Positions 52,747 through 62,630 of a DNA stretch of 64,000 bases are shown here, one piece after another. Under the pieces are notes generated by a model. It saw nothing but the letters and a program-made list of their open reading frames with translations, made no database searches and was not told the origin of the DNA. Numbering within the stretch: position 1 is the first letter of the stretch; the number at the start of each line of letters is the position of its first letter. A program made the position numbers and the translations under genes. Source of the DNA: CAVZCK01 sp963798805 (GTDB lineage: Bacteria > Pseudomonadota > Alphaproteobacteria > Rhizobiales > Rhodomicrobiaceae); contig CAWCVC010000014.1 of NCBI GenBank assembly GCA_963798805.1, positions 217,727 through 281,726 on the forward strand. The letters run 5' to 3'.

Positions 52747-55005
52747 CTAATAGGCTTCGGTCAGGATCTGCGCCACGCCGGCCCGTTCCAGGACCCTCCG
52801 GCAGTCCGCGACCATAGCAGCAGAACCGCAGACATAGAAATCCGTGTCCAGCGGATCGAATTCGAGGCTTGCAAGGGCCTGCGTGACACGCCCGTTGAAG
52901 CCGCCGGATGGTGCTTCTCCGCGGCTGATACAGACAATCTTGTGCGGAATGTCCGGGAATGCTGCGCTGATGTCCTCGGCGGGCGTGCGGCAGCCGAAAT
53001 AAAGCTCGGCTGCTCCCAGTTGACCGTCCCGCGCCAACTGCGCGAACATCGGCAGAAACGGCGCAAGCCCCGTGCCCGTGGCGACGAACACTTTCCGGTG
53101 TGCGTTATGCTGCAAATGATAGTGTCCGAGAGGTAGCTCAATTTCGGTGGCCTCTCCCGACTGCACTGTGTCGGCAAATTTGGAGCCATCGCCACGCGTG
53201 CGGTTGCTGATCAGAAATGTGAGACGCTTGCCGGAAGCGGCAGCGATCGAATAGTCCCTCCACTCGAAAGGGGCGACTCGCAATTTCGCATACTGGCCAG
53301 GCACGAAACGAACCGGCTCGTCGACTTCGAATTCCAAGCGCCAGATCGTCGACGTCAATGCGATCTTTTCCACGAGCACCGCGTGCTGCTTTTCCGCGGG
53401 CCGAACCTGCATCGGCGTCGGCGTTTTGCCCCGGCTGACATGGGTCATGATGCGCAGGAACCCGGTGGCGCCAAGCACCTTGCTGGCCGCGGCCACTCCG
53501 CCCATCATGGCGCCGACAATACCAAGGCTAGCCACATCGCTGCCGCTCAGATAGAGGCCGTCAATCGGTGAGCGCGGCGAAAGCTGCCCCCGCTGATACC
53601 GGGCCGGTATTCCCTGCAAACCGTAGAAGCGGCCCTGAGGGTGAGACGTGAAATGCGTGACTGTCAGGGGCGTGGATAATTCGCTATATTGCACCAGCGC
53701 CGAAAAGCCCGGCACAACGCTCTCAACCAAGTGCAGAAGCCCTTGCGCGATGCGGTCCTTAACCTCGGCATAGCCCGTCCCGCGCTGACCGCTCATGGTC
53801 TTCCGCCAGCACTCGAAAGCTTTGGGATCCAGCATGGCGATGATCTCGGCGGTGTGGAAGCGACCGTCTCCGGACTTCGCTGAAGGGAATGAAAGATAGG
53901 CGTGCTGAGGATTGCCATCGAGGACCATCGCCGTTTGTGCGTCAAGGTCGTCGTGATTGAGCGTTCTGTTGATCCAGTAGTTCTCGCCCTGGATGCCAAG
54001 AGTAGACACCGGCTTTTTCAGGCGAAGGTAGAGCGTGACGGCCGACACCCCGCCAGCCAACGCGTCGACGTAGGCGCGCTGCTTAGCGGTTCGCCGGCCA
54101 ATGTCGCCCTCGGTGGGCAGCAGGCGCTGGTAAGTGACCTGCGCGCCGGCATTGGAGATGACAATCGGGGCGCGGTAGCTCACTACGGCGGGATCGGCGC
54201 TCCGCCGGTCGATAGCCTTCACCCCGACGGCCCTTCCGCCTTCAATGAGGATCTCGGTCACATCCTGACAGACCCTGATCGAGCCCCCGCTGGCTTCGAT
54301 GCCCCGCTCGAAGGTACGGGCGATACGTCCGGCGCCGCCTTCCGGAAACCAGCCCCCCCTGAAATAGCTGCCAATAACCAGCGCGTGAAGCGCGAAGGCG
54401 CTTTCCTTGGGAGGGACGCCATAGTCGCCCCATTGAGATGCGAGGAGCGCCTTCAGTTCCGGCGAGCGGAAATTGCGCTCCAGATAAGCGGCAGTGGTCT
54501 GCGTGGCTTTAGCGTTGCCAAGGCGGCGGTATTGCGCCAGAAGGAATGCCAGCGGCGCCGGCATGAGCTGCTCTTGAATGCCGAGCACATACCAGAGGGC
54601 AACCGAGCGGATGTCGCGGAAGTAGCGGCCGATCGACTTTGCCTCGCCGGGAAAACGCTCAATCAGCTGCTGCTCATAGCGCACAGGATCGGAAGGCACG
54701 GCGAAATCGAAATCCGGATAAATGAAGCGCTCGAAATCATCCGGCATGCGATTCCAGTGCAGCATGCCGCCTGAGAGGAAGTCGAACAGCTTGCGCTCGA
54801 ACGTTCCTTTTTCCAGGTTGCCGACATAATGCAGGCCAACGTCCCAGGATGCTCCATCGCGGCGGAATGTGTGCGTCAGACCGCCCCGCTCCGAGTGCTT
54901 TTCCAGCACAAGGACCCTCATATTGGCAACCTGTGCCAAAAGATTGGCGGCGGTCAAACCGCCTATCCCTGACCCAATGATGATTGCCTCCCATGCCGGT
55001 TCCAC
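52747..55005 (-). CDS. RetSat/CrtI-like FAD oxidoreductase fused to a ferredoxin-NADP-reductase module
   Basis: I choose GTG 55005, which has GGAGG seven bases upstream; the frame could start at TTG 55017. 752 residues. Residues about 1-500 are a phytoene-desaturase/retinol-saturase-like flavoprotein: EAIIIGSGIGGLTAANLL, EKHSERGGLTHTF and the C-terminal GLYLSGSDVASLGIVGAMMGG. The rest is an FNR module: FVPGQYAKLRV, RDYSIAAASGK (FAD), VFVATGTGLAPFLPMF and FYVCGSAAMVADCRRVL (NAD(P)H). Fusion would let the enzyme draw electrons directly from NAD(P)H for reducing or isomerising a polyene, retinoid or lipid; the substrate is unknown. Confidence 0.82.
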   Translation of the reverse strand: MEPAWEAIIIGSGIGGLTAANLLAQVANMRVLVLEKHSERGGLTHTFRRDGASWDVGLHYVGNLEKGTFERKLFDFLSGGMLHWNRMPDDFERFIYPDFDFAVPSDPVRYEQQLIERFPGEAKSIGRYFRDIRSVALWYVLGIQEQLMPAPLAFLLAQYRRLGNAKATQTTAAYLERNFRSPELKALLASQWGDYGVPPKESAFALHALVIGSYFRGGWFPEGGAGRIARTFERGIEASGGSIRVCQDVTEILIEGGRAVGVKAIDRRSADPAVVSYRAPIVISNAGAQVTYQRLLPTEGDIGRRTAKQRAYVDALAGGVSAVTLYLRLKKPVSTLGIQGENYWINRTLNHDDLDAQTAMVLDGNPQHAYLSFPSAKSGDGRFHTAEIIAMLDPKAFECWRKTMSGQRGTGYAEVKDRIAQGLLHLVESVVPGFSALVQYSELSTPLTVTHFTSHPQGRFYGLQGIPARYQRGQLSPRSPIDGLYLSGSDVASLGIVGAMMGGVAAASKVLGATGFLRIMTHVSRGKTPTPMQVRPAEKQHAVLVEKIALTSTIWRLEFEVDEPVRFVPGQYAKLRVAPFEWRDYSIAAASGKRLTFLISNRTRGDGSKFADTVQSGEATEIELPLGHYHLQHNAHRKVFVATGTGLAPFLPMFAQLARDGQLGAAELYFGCRTPAEDISAAFPDIPHKIVCISRGEAPSGGFNGRVTQALASLEFDPLDTDFYVCGSAAMVADCRRVLERAGVAQILTEAY

Positions 55006-55017
55006 GCCGCCCTCCAA

Positions 55018-55033
55018 TTAGTTTATTAACTAA
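55018..55033. promoter_or_regulatory. MarR-type inverted repeat over the fusion-gene leader
   Basis: TTAGTT-TATT-AACTAA, perfect 6-bp arms, ends just ahead of the ribosome-binding site of the oxidoreductase gene. MarR regulators typically bind 16-20-bp AT-rich palindromes, so the MarR gene in this operon is the natural candidate. The AT-rich DNA next to it (55034-55060) would be the promoter. Confidence 0.62.
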
Positions 55034-55331
55034 ACTGTATATTATATAAACATTATGGAGTCCGGTGTAAATGCGAAAGGTCAAGAGAGGGGCGAACGTC
55101 TCTTTTCATCGCACTCTCACAGCGACCGGCTGCGCGCCAGGACGGTGAGCAATCGGCTGAAACTCACCGAGGGCAACTTGGCCGCTTTGAGCCGAACAGG
55201 GCCGATGGTGAACGGCAGGTCGAGAGGCCGGGTTGGGCCATTTACCCCCTCCGGAGGACAATTAGCCAACGGCCCGAATAGCGTTCTCCCTTGCCAGCAA
55301 GCCGACCACTCAGGAAATTCGCCTCACCGTT

Positions 55332-56612
55332 TTAGTGGTCTCGGTGTGGATGCTTTACTTCCAGACGCAGGTCCGGCCAATTCGCCGGGACGCTTTCCAA
55401 AAGGGGCGCCAATTCCCCTTTGAGATAGTGGTTAAAAAAAGCGAGCGAAAACGCGTTGGTCTGCTCGAAACCGCGATAAGGGTCGCCCGGCCCGGTGAGG
55501 CCCATCCAGCGGACGAGCGGCGACCAGATTGGCGCATCGGTCCAGTTGACGTGATACATCCGGTTCATGGTCAGATAATAGGCATCGCTCCGGCTATGCT
55601 CGAACAAGGCGCGCTGGTCGCCGATGGTATGGGTGATCTCGGCTTCCGGCCATCCCCCCGCCTCGGCACGTTCCTCACGCATGATCTCGGCGTCCCGGCT
55701 CATGATCATGACGGGCTGGTCAAGCCCCTCGCGCGCGACTACCGCCGTCTGTCCGGCATCGACGGTGAGGCATGCGCGAAACCTCTTATCCAGACGGCAC
55801 GCTTCAGGGCCGACATAGCCGCCGAGCGACATGCCGAAGACGCCCACTTTGCCGAGATCGAGGTGGTCGGCAAATACCGAGTCGTTACGGTCGAGTACCT
55901 CCAACTTGTCGAGCACAAACCGAAGGTCTGCCGCCAGAAAGGGGATGATGCCCCCGGGCAGAGGCACGCCGTTCATTTCCGGCGTCTGATTGGTTGTCTG
56001 CGACAGCGCCAAGGGCATATATCGATCGAAGGCGGCCTTGTCAGCCATGACCGGAATGACGCGTCCGTCGGGAAAGACGGTCGCCGCTGCGGTGCCAGGC
56101 TGATCAAGGCCGACGACCACATAGCCATGAGAGGCCAACCCCTCTATCCAGAAAAGGCTCGCATCCCGGAAGCCTGAAAACCCCGTCGGATTGAGAAGGA
56201 TCGGGAAGCGTCCCTCACGTGCCGGGGCATTGGTTATCGAATGGGTCGGCGCATACATGATATTTCGGAAGAGAATGGCTGGCAGGTGAAAGCGCTGGGC
56301 GAGAGCTGCGGTGGTCTCGCGATGATCCATGTAAGGCTGCCTTGGCCCTGTGCCATGGGTCGGATACCAGATCTGCACAGCAAGGCGACGCCGATCACGA
56401 GGATCAGCCGTAAACGGCTCCGGACGCGATGAATCGGTCCAGTAATAAATGCGAGTGCCAATGCGGTAGGCTCCTGTCGGTTCAGGAAACCGCGGCGCCG
56501 GAAACGCCAGAAACCACGATGCAGCTAGGATTGCGACGACCGCGAGCAAGCATACAGCGGCTTTACCTGTGAGGCCCCACACGACAGCAGCTCTCCCCTC
56601 AATTCGCGGCAA
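55332..56612 (-). CDS. Platelet-activating-factor acetylhydrolase-like serine hydrolase
   Basis: 426 residues, one N-terminal membrane helix or signal (AAVCLLAVVAILAASWFLAF), so probably anchored on the outer side. The alpha/beta-hydrolase core resembles PAF-AH isoform II: FPILLNPTGFSGFRDASLFWIEGLASHGYVVVGLD, and the nucleophile elbow FGMSLGGYVGPEA with Ser. The acid and His parts follow (CLTVDAG; MIMSRDAE...HTIGDQRALFEHS). Such enzymes hydrolyse oxidised phospholipids or short esters. Confidence 0.82.
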   Translation of the reverse strand: MPRIEGRAAVVWGLTGKAAVCLLAVVAILAASWFLAFPAPRFPEPTGAYRIGTRIYYWTDSSRPEPFTADPRDRRRLAVQIWYPTHGTGPRQPYMDHRETTAALAQRFHLPAILFRNIMYAPTHSITNAPAREGRFPILLNPTGFSGFRDASLFWIEGLASHGYVVVGLDQPGTAAATVFPDGRVIPVMADKAAFDRYMPLALSQTTNQTPEMNGVPLPGGIIPFLAADLRFVLDKLEVLDRNDSVFADHLDLGKVGVFGMSLGGYVGPEACRLDKRFRACLTVDAGQTAVVAREGLDQPVMIMSRDAEIMREERAEAGGWPEAEITHTIGDQRALFEHSRSDAYYLTMNRMYHVNWTDAPIWSPLVRWMGLTGPGDPYRGFEQTNAFSLAFFNHYLKGELAPLLESVPANWPDLRLEVKHPHRDH

Positions 56613-57015
56613 CCTCAGCTGTCCTCGTCACCGCCGCTACAGCGGAGCGCTGATAGCGTCGTTCGGCTTTCCCCAGATCGTCAATCGCTTTTTCGGGACG
56701 CGTTCGTGACAAGGGAGGGTCTTACTGCGCAGTGCAACCAGTGGCCGTGTAGGGCCAAGCCGGGACCCGAAGCGACGGCGAGTTACCACCTTCTTCTCTC
56801 CGCTGCCCGAGAGGCGAGCGCCTCGGTGAGTTTCGCCTCATTCTCGCCTTGGCGCGCCACGGCCGTCACGGACAAATTTGACCCCAAGCTGCCGGTCGGC
56901 CGACGACGGATCACTACATTACGTGGCCAAAGGTCGAGCTTACTTCCAGCAACCGCGGGATTGGATCAGCGAGTGATCTGAGCAACCATGCGGCCTATGC
57001 GCGGCGTGCGGCGTC
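56613..57015. other. Gene-free stretch
   Basis: 403 bases without gene. It includes degraded sequence of the same general type as other intergenic patches (for example GGTGAGTTTCGCCTCATTC near 56822). Confidence 0.45.
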
Positions 57016-58560
57016 TTACCACCAGGGCCAGGGCTGTGGCCTCGGTTGATAGTATCGGCGCGCGCGCGGACGCGTATCGCCACGCTCGGAGTCCCAGCCG
57101 CGCCCGAAAAAGAAGCCGAAGCCGTCCTCGTCGCGGCCGTCGTCGCTTGCAATGAGGGATTCGGAAGGCTTGCGCGTGAGGAATCCGCCTTGGGGCTGGT
57201 TGCTCAGCACCGCGACAAACTCGGTGCGATAGTTGGTTTCACGGCTCAGCGGCTCGTCGGAGATAATGATCGAGGACCGCGGCAATGCGGTCGGCGCAAT
57301 GCGATCGAGCACCTCCTGCGGGATGGTGATCCGGTCGAGCGCGTCTTTGGCGTCGTCCCCGTCGTCGATCGTGACCACGCTCCAGCGCAGGCCCACATCG
57401 CTGCGCGCCATCGCGGTGAACACATGCGTGCCGATCCGCTTGCCGGGATCGCGGATCGCGACCGGGACCTCGATGCTCGTATCGAACACCTCGCCGCCGC
57501 CGTCCGGCGCCGGCTTGTGCGTGTTGCGCCGCACGTAGAGCTTTTGCGTCGCGCGGCTGATGTAGATCGAGACCGGTTCGAGCGCCAGCTTCGCCTCGCT
57601 TGCCGCCCTGGTGGCGGCGGCCTTCCTGGTCTGGGCCGCCTTGGCGGCGTCCTTCGCGGCAGCGGCGCCGTCGAGTTTAGACTTCGCGCCCTCCTTGGCG
57701 GTGTCGAGCTGCGCCCCGAACTCCGCGGCCTTGGCGGCGTCCTTCTGCTTGCGCTCCTCGGCGCGCGCCTTGGCCTCGTCCGTCTTTGCGGCGGCAAGCG
57801 CCCTGTCGGCGCGTGCGAGCTCGGCGTCGACGCGGGCCTTGAGCCGTTCCAGCTTGCGCAGAGATGCTGTTAGCGATGCCGTCTCGCGCGCCGCAGTCGC
57901 CGCGGCTTTCTTCGCCTCCTCGGCCGCCTTGACCGCCGCCGCGGCCTCGCGGGCGAGCGGTTCGGCACGCGCCGGAGCAGCCGCGATGGCTTCCGCGTTC
58001 GGCTGGATCAGCGCCGGGTGGGAAATATCGACCGGCGCTGCATCGTTCGGCGCGATGATCACCCGCATCCCGATCCACGTCTTGTCGAACAGCTTCTCGG
58101 CAAAACCGTAGGGCATGCGCACGCAGCCGTGCGAGGCCGCATAGCCCGGCAGCGGCCCGCCGTGCAGCGCGATGCCGTTCCAGGTGATGCGCTGCATATT
58201 CGGCATCCAGGCATCGTCATACATGGTCGAGTGGTGGTCTTTGTCCTTCTCGATGACCGCGAAGACGCCGGCTGGCGTCTCGCGTCCCTTGATGCCGGTC
58301 GAAACCGGCGCACGCAGGATCCAGCCGTCGGCGTCGTAGAACGTGACCTGCTGGGACTTGATCGACACAATCGCCATGATCGGCTCGCCAGCCGTGCGCG
58401 GCGCTGTTGCCTCTTGGTGTGGTGCGGGGCGCGCTTGTTTCGCCGCTGCGTCGGCGGTCAGCGCCGCCAGTGCGGCCATCGCCGCGAGCGCCACAATGCC
58501 GGGCCTCGCCCAACGCCGCCTCTCCACGGCCGAGTGCGCCATCATGAATCGATTTACCAT
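57016..58560 (-). CDS. L,D-transpeptidase with coiled-coil insert and second YkuD-like half
   Basis: 514 residues with an N-terminal signal (IVALAAMAALAALTADAAAK). A YkuD domain at about residues 60-170 contains the catalytic HGGPLPGYAASHGCVRMP (His and Cys of the SHGCVRM motif). An alanine/lysine-rich coiled coil of about 110 residues follows, then a C-terminal part (VSIYISRATQKLYVRRNTHK, VPVAIRDPGKRIGTHVFTAM) that looks like a degenerate second YkuD fold without the Cys motif. L,D-transpeptidases form 3-3 peptidoglycan cross-links or attach proteins. The long coiled coil is atypical. Confidence 0.87.
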   Translation of the reverse strand: MVNRFMMAHSAVERRRWARPGIVALAAMAALAALTADAAAKQARPAPHQEATAPRTAGEPIMAIVSIKSQQVTFYDADGWILRAPVSTGIKGRETPAGVFAVIEKDKDHHSTMYDDAWMPNMQRITWNGIALHGGPLPGYAASHGCVRMPYGFAEKLFDKTWIGMRVIIAPNDAAPVDISHPALIQPNAEAIAAAPARAEPLAREAAAAVKAAEEAKKAAATAARETASLTASLRKLERLKARVDAELARADRALAAAKTDEAKARAEERKQKDAAKAAEFGAQLDTAKEGAKSKLDGAAAAKDAAKAAQTRKAAATRAASEAKLALEPVSIYISRATQKLYVRRNTHKPAPDGGGEVFDTSIEVPVAIRDPGKRIGTHVFTAMARSDVGLRWSVVTIDDGDDAKDALDRITIPQEVLDRIAPTALPRSSIIISDEPLSRETNYRTEFVAVLSNQPQGGFLTRKPSESLIASDDGRDEDGFGFFFGRGWDSERGDTRPRARRYYQPRPQPWPWW

Positions 58561-58851
58561 ACTATGTCCGGGTCGAAATGCCTGTCCACGCCTCAGTCGA
58601 TCAAGGTGGGTAACCAGCCTATTTGACTTATCCCGACATGGCTAGGCCTACGCGACGTCCCGCCAAGGCGGGTGTCTCTGTTCACCGCAATTCGGTTGAG
58701 CAGGCTGGCGGTGAATGGCGGGCAAATTGAGGTAAATTTTCTCCGTGCATGATCAATCTGGTGATCGGTGAGTGCCGCCTCCATCCGCACATCACGCCCG
58801 CTTCGCTGGCCCTTTGCGGAAATTCCGCGGCTGCGCTAAATAGTCCGCTAT

Positions 58852-60147
58852 ATGAAGGCGCAAGTCCGCAAGCTCAGTCTCGCTGAGGTTACCGCCATCG
58901 GTATCGGCGGCATGATCGGCGGCGGTATTTTCGCGGTGCTCGGCTTGGCTATCGCACAGGCTGGCCATGCGGTGCCGGTGACGCTCGCCATCGGCGGTGT
59001 CATCGCGTTGCTCACCGGTCTATCCTATGCTCATCTCGGCTTGGCCTTTCAAGGCGACGGCGGCAGCTTCACCTATATCGAGCATGCCTTCGGCCGGCCG
59101 GGCGTTGCGGCAGTGGCGGGCTGGTTGCTGATCGCCGGCTATGTCGGCACGCTTGCGCTCTATGCCACCGCTTTCGGCGCTTACGGCGCCACGCTGGTCG
59201 CCGGCACCGGACCCCATAGCTTTGTCAGCGGCGGTCTTGCCGCGTTCGTGCTCATTGTCTTCCTGGCCGTCAATCTTGGGGGTGCCAAGACCTCAGGTCT
59301 AACCGAATTGATCGTGGTCGCCGTCAAGCTCGCCATTCTAACCGCATTTGCCATCGCCGGCTTGCGCAGCGTGCAAGCCGGTCATTTCCATCCGCTGTTC
59401 GACCGCGGCGTGGGCGCGCCGCTCACCGCGGCGGCCTTGATCTTCGTCGCCTATGAAGGCTTCGAGCTCATCCCCAACGCTGTCGACGAGATGGAAAATC
59501 CGCGCCGCAATCTTAAGCGCGCGCTGGTCATCGCCATTCTGGCGACGACGGCGATCTACGTGATCGTGGCGACCGTAGCGCTCGGCAATCTGTCTTCGTC
59601 GCAGATCCAGCGCGATCAGGAGTATGTGCTCGCGGTGGCGGCGCGACCGACCATGGGTCAGTTTGGATTCGTGCTCATCGGCATCGCGGCGCTGCTCTCC
59701 ACTGCCTCGGCGATCAACGCTACATTGTTCGGCGCGGCGCGGCTCGCCATGGTGATGGCGAGTGAGCACGCTTTGCCGCGCCTATTCTCGTTCCGGGAGC
59801 GTACCCGCGATGTGCCCTGGGTGTCGCTGCTAGCCTTGACTGCGATGTCGCTCGCCTTTGCGCTCGCCGCGCCCCTCGAAATCATATCGAGCTTCGCCAG
59901 CGCCACGTTCCTTCTGATCTTTTTCGTAATCAATTTGGCGGCCTGGCGCACACGCCGGCGGATTGGTCTCGCGCCAATTTGGCCCATCAGCGGTGCATTG
60001 CTGACGGCGATAAGTTTTGCTTTGCTGATGGTGCGCAGTTACGCGATTGCGCCCCTCAGCTTGTTGTGGATCGGCGGCTTTTACGCCGCAGCGATTGCGG
60101 TCGAGGCCGTCCTGACACTGCGACGCGGCCCGCGTGCACACTCGTGA
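58852..60147 (+). CDS. APC-family amino-acid permease
   Basis: 431 residues, twelve membrane segments. The APC signature in helix 1 is GIGGMIGGGIFAVLGLA, and helix 6 has AALIFVAYEGFELIPNAVDEMENPRRNL. It probably imports or exchanges an amino acid or amine; no specific substrate can be assigned. Stands alone; start ATG 58852 has no strong ribosome-binding site. Confidence 0.9.
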   Translation: MKAQVRKLSLAEVTAIGIGGMIGGGIFAVLGLAIAQAGHAVPVTLAIGGVIALLTGLSYAHLGLAFQGDGGSFTYIEHAFGRPGVAAVAGWLLIAGYVGTLALYATAFGAYGATLVAGTGPHSFVSGGLAAFVLIVFLAVNLGGAKTSGLTELIVVAVKLAILTAFAIAGLRSVQAGHFHPLFDRGVGAPLTAAALIFVAYEGFELIPNAVDEMENPRRNLKRALVIAILATTAIYVIVATVALGNLSSSQIQRDQEYVLAVAARPTMGQFGFVLIGIAALLSTASAINATLFGAARLAMVMASEHALPRLFSFRERTRDVPWVSLLALTAMSLAFALAAPLEIISSFASATFLLIFFVINLAAWRTRRRIGLAPIWPISGALLTAISFALLMVRSYAIAPLSLLWIGGFYAAAIAVEAVLTLRRGPRAHS

Positions 60148-60604
60148 ACAGGCGGCCAAACCGCGATATGGAAGCCGCTGCCACAGTTGCCTTTTGCCCC
60201 CGACACTGAATTGAAGTGATCAGCCAATGTCCGGAATCGCCGCGATCTCTCCCTCGCCGGCCCGTCTCGGCACCGGAGAGTTTCGCCTCAAAGGCGACTT
60301 CGGCGTCCGGTCGCTTCGGATTGCAAACCACCGCGATATTGTGCCAGCGAAGGTTCGTAGATGGATCCATGCGAGCGATTTCGTGAAGCGCCGCTGTGGA
60401 CGTGACAACAGCGAGCCCCTGTTCGGCGGCAAGCTAGTGCGATAATGTCGCAACTGAGGATGTGCCATGGTGTTCAATCGGCCCGGATAGCCGGTACGGG
60501 CACCTGCGTTGTGACGTCTTGAGGATTGAGGCCAGCAGAATGTCCCGGCCGGGCTTGAACCTTGAACCTTTGTTGCTGAGTTAGAGATGTGTGGTTAGTC
60601 GTCA
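60148..60604. other. Gene-free stretch with degraded repeat-like sequence
   Basis: 457 bases with no gene. 60228-60310 resembles intergenic patches near 52010 and 56820 (GTTTCGCCTCAAAG-type pieces). Confidence 0.45.
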
Positions 60605-62368
60605 ATGACCATCACCGGGATCGAATTTGCAGGGCAAATACGGGCGAAGCGGCTGAATTTTGGTCGCTGTGTATTGGACCTGGATCGAGGTTGCTTGGTT
60701 CTAGACGGTAACGAAATTTCCGTTCGACCGAAGAGCTTTGCAGTTCTGGTTTATCTCGTCGAAAACTCTGGCCGGCTTGTCTCGAGGGACGAGATCTTTG
60801 CTGCTGTTTGGCCGAATGTCGCAGTCACCGACGATGCCCTGGTGCAGAGCATCAGTGAACTCCGGCAGGCGCTTGGCGATGACGCAAGGCGTCTGATCAG
60901 GACAATTCCACGCCGAGGCTATCGATTTGAGCCTCATGTGTCGGATGTTCCGGCGGCTGATCCTTCCGGGACCGTGTCGGAATTGAGGGCTCGCAACGAT
61001 CCCGAGACCGGAATTAACTACAATACCACAAGATTTTTAGATACGGTTCTTATGCGTTGGCGATTGCGATCTCTGGCTGCGCTGGCCATGATAATATTCG
61101 CGATCGTCGGAGCCCGATGGATCGCGGCCAGCGCAGAATGGAGTTTTTTCGGCGCCCTGCCTTGGAACGGTCAATTCACGAAAAATCCTGGCGTCGCCAA
61201 AAAATCCGCGATCGCGGTTCTTCCGTTTGTGAACCAGAGCAACCAGCCCGGGCAAGATTATTTTGCCGATGGCCTGACTCAGGACATCATCAATGCCCTG
61301 GGGCGTTTTTCTGCGCTTACGGTGATGTCATGGAATGCCGTTTCGCCCTATAGGGAAAAAGCGACAAATCCTGCCGAGATTGCGCGCAATCTCGGCGTCC
61401 GGTACCAAGTTGAAGGCAGCATCCAGAAAACAGAGGGCCGGGTGCGCGTAATTGCGCAGCTTGTCGACTCTGGAGGGCACGTGCTCTGGTCTGCACGTTT
61501 TGACGAGGCGCTCGCCGACGTTTTCGCGCTGCAAGATAGCATAACGACCCAGATCGCGCGCGCCTTGCCCGTCCGTGTAACGCAAATTGAGCAACAGCGC
61601 GTCTCCGCGAAGCCGACGAAAAGCCTTGAGGCCTATGATTACGTGCTGCGTGCGAGGTCGATTTTTCAACATCCAGGACGCGCCAATAATGTGGAGGCGC
61701 GTGCATTGCTCAAGCGGGCGATCGAGCTTGATCCTTACTATGCCGCCGCCTATGCCGCGCTCGCCGAAACATATTATGCCGAGGTATCGATGGGTTGGGC
61801 CGAATTTCCGCCAACGATCATGAGCCGGGCGGAGGAATTGGCAAAAAAAGCGCTCAGTCTAAACAGCTCCGAAGTCCGCGCGCATATCATCCTCGGGCGC
61901 GTTTATATATTCGATCGTCGATACGATCTTGCCGAAGCGGAGATCGATCGTGCGATCGCGGTAAATCCGAACGACGCTCAGGCGCTCGCTGGGCGCGGCA
62001 ATATCTTTATGTGGCTTGGCAGGACTGATGCCGCAATCGACGCGTTAGAGCAGGCGCAGGGGATCGACCCTGCGCTCAATCCGTTGGACCGCTTCGCCCT
62101 CGGCCTGGCCTATTATTTGAAGCAGCGTTACACCTCAGCGATAGAGCAGGCCGAACTAAATCTCCGTGAAACCCCGGGCGCGAATTTCAGCCGCGTTGTG
62201 CTGGCGGCCGCCTACGCACAGCTTAACCAACTCGACGACGCCGCGCGCGTTGCAATGGCCATTCGTCGGTTAGACCCAACCTTCAATCCGCAGGAGTTCG
62301 GGACCAAGTTTTTGAATCCGGCCGATCTGGAGCGTCTGCGCAACGGACTGCACAAAGCCGGCTTATAA
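60605..62368 (+). CDS. OmpR/CadC-type winged-helix membrane regulator with TolB-like and TPR domains
   Basis: 587 residues. N-terminal winged helix of the trans_reg_C type (FGRCVLDLDRGCLVLDGNEISVRPKSFAVLVYLVENSGRLVSRDEIFAAVWP...IRTIPRRGYRFEP). One membrane helix at about 155-175 (LAALAMIIFAIVGARWIAA). The periplasmic part begins with the TolB-N/FlgO-like segment SAIAVLPFVNQSNQPGQDYFADGLTQDII and ends in about five TPR repeats. Such one-component regulators, related to CadC and adenylate-cyclase-associated proteins, sense envelope signals and bind DNA while membrane-bound. Target genes unknown. Confidence 0.85.
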   Translation: MTITGIEFAGQIRAKRLNFGRCVLDLDRGCLVLDGNEISVRPKSFAVLVYLVENSGRLVSRDEIFAAVWPNVAVTDDALVQSISELRQALGDDARRLIRTIPRRGYRFEPHVSDVPAADPSGTVSELRARNDPETGINYNTTRFLDTVLMRWRLRSLAALAMIIFAIVGARWIAASAEWSFFGALPWNGQFTKNPGVAKKSAIAVLPFVNQSNQPGQDYFADGLTQDIINALGRFSALTVMSWNAVSPYREKATNPAEIARNLGVRYQVEGSIQKTEGRVRVIAQLVDSGGHVLWSARFDEALADVFALQDSITTQIARALPVRVTQIEQQRVSAKPTKSLEAYDYVLRARSIFQHPGRANNVEARALLKRAIELDPYYAAAYAALAETYYAEVSMGWAEFPPTIMSRAEELAKKALSLNSSEVRAHIILGRVYIFDRRYDLAEAEIDRAIAVNPNDAQALAGRGNIFMWLGRTDAAIDALEQAQGIDPALNPLDRFALGLAYYLKQRYTSAIEQAELNLRETPGANFSRVVLAAAYAQLNQLDDAARVAMAIRRLDPTFNPQEFGTKFLNPADLERLRNGLHKAGL

Positions 62369-62630
62369 GGCACTGGCATAACAGCCGTCCAAGGCACGTT
62401 CAGCCCTCTGTGACTCCGGCACCATTGGTCACCGGCAAGCTGCTATTTTGACGGCCTCATCACCAGTCGACTATCGTGGCGTTGTAGTTCGCCATTAGGC
62501 GCATGTCACGTTAAGAAAACATCGAAAAAACCCGAAATTCGAGGGCGCCGATCAACGTATGACCCTAATCGCTTCGTCCCATGCAGGCGCCTCCACGCGA
62601 ATTGGCTGCTTGAAGCGAAGCGACTTGTGG

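Noticed and set aside
60530..60560. tRNA-like run near GGCTTGAACCTTGAACC
   Set aside because: No cloverleaf arms can be formed around it.
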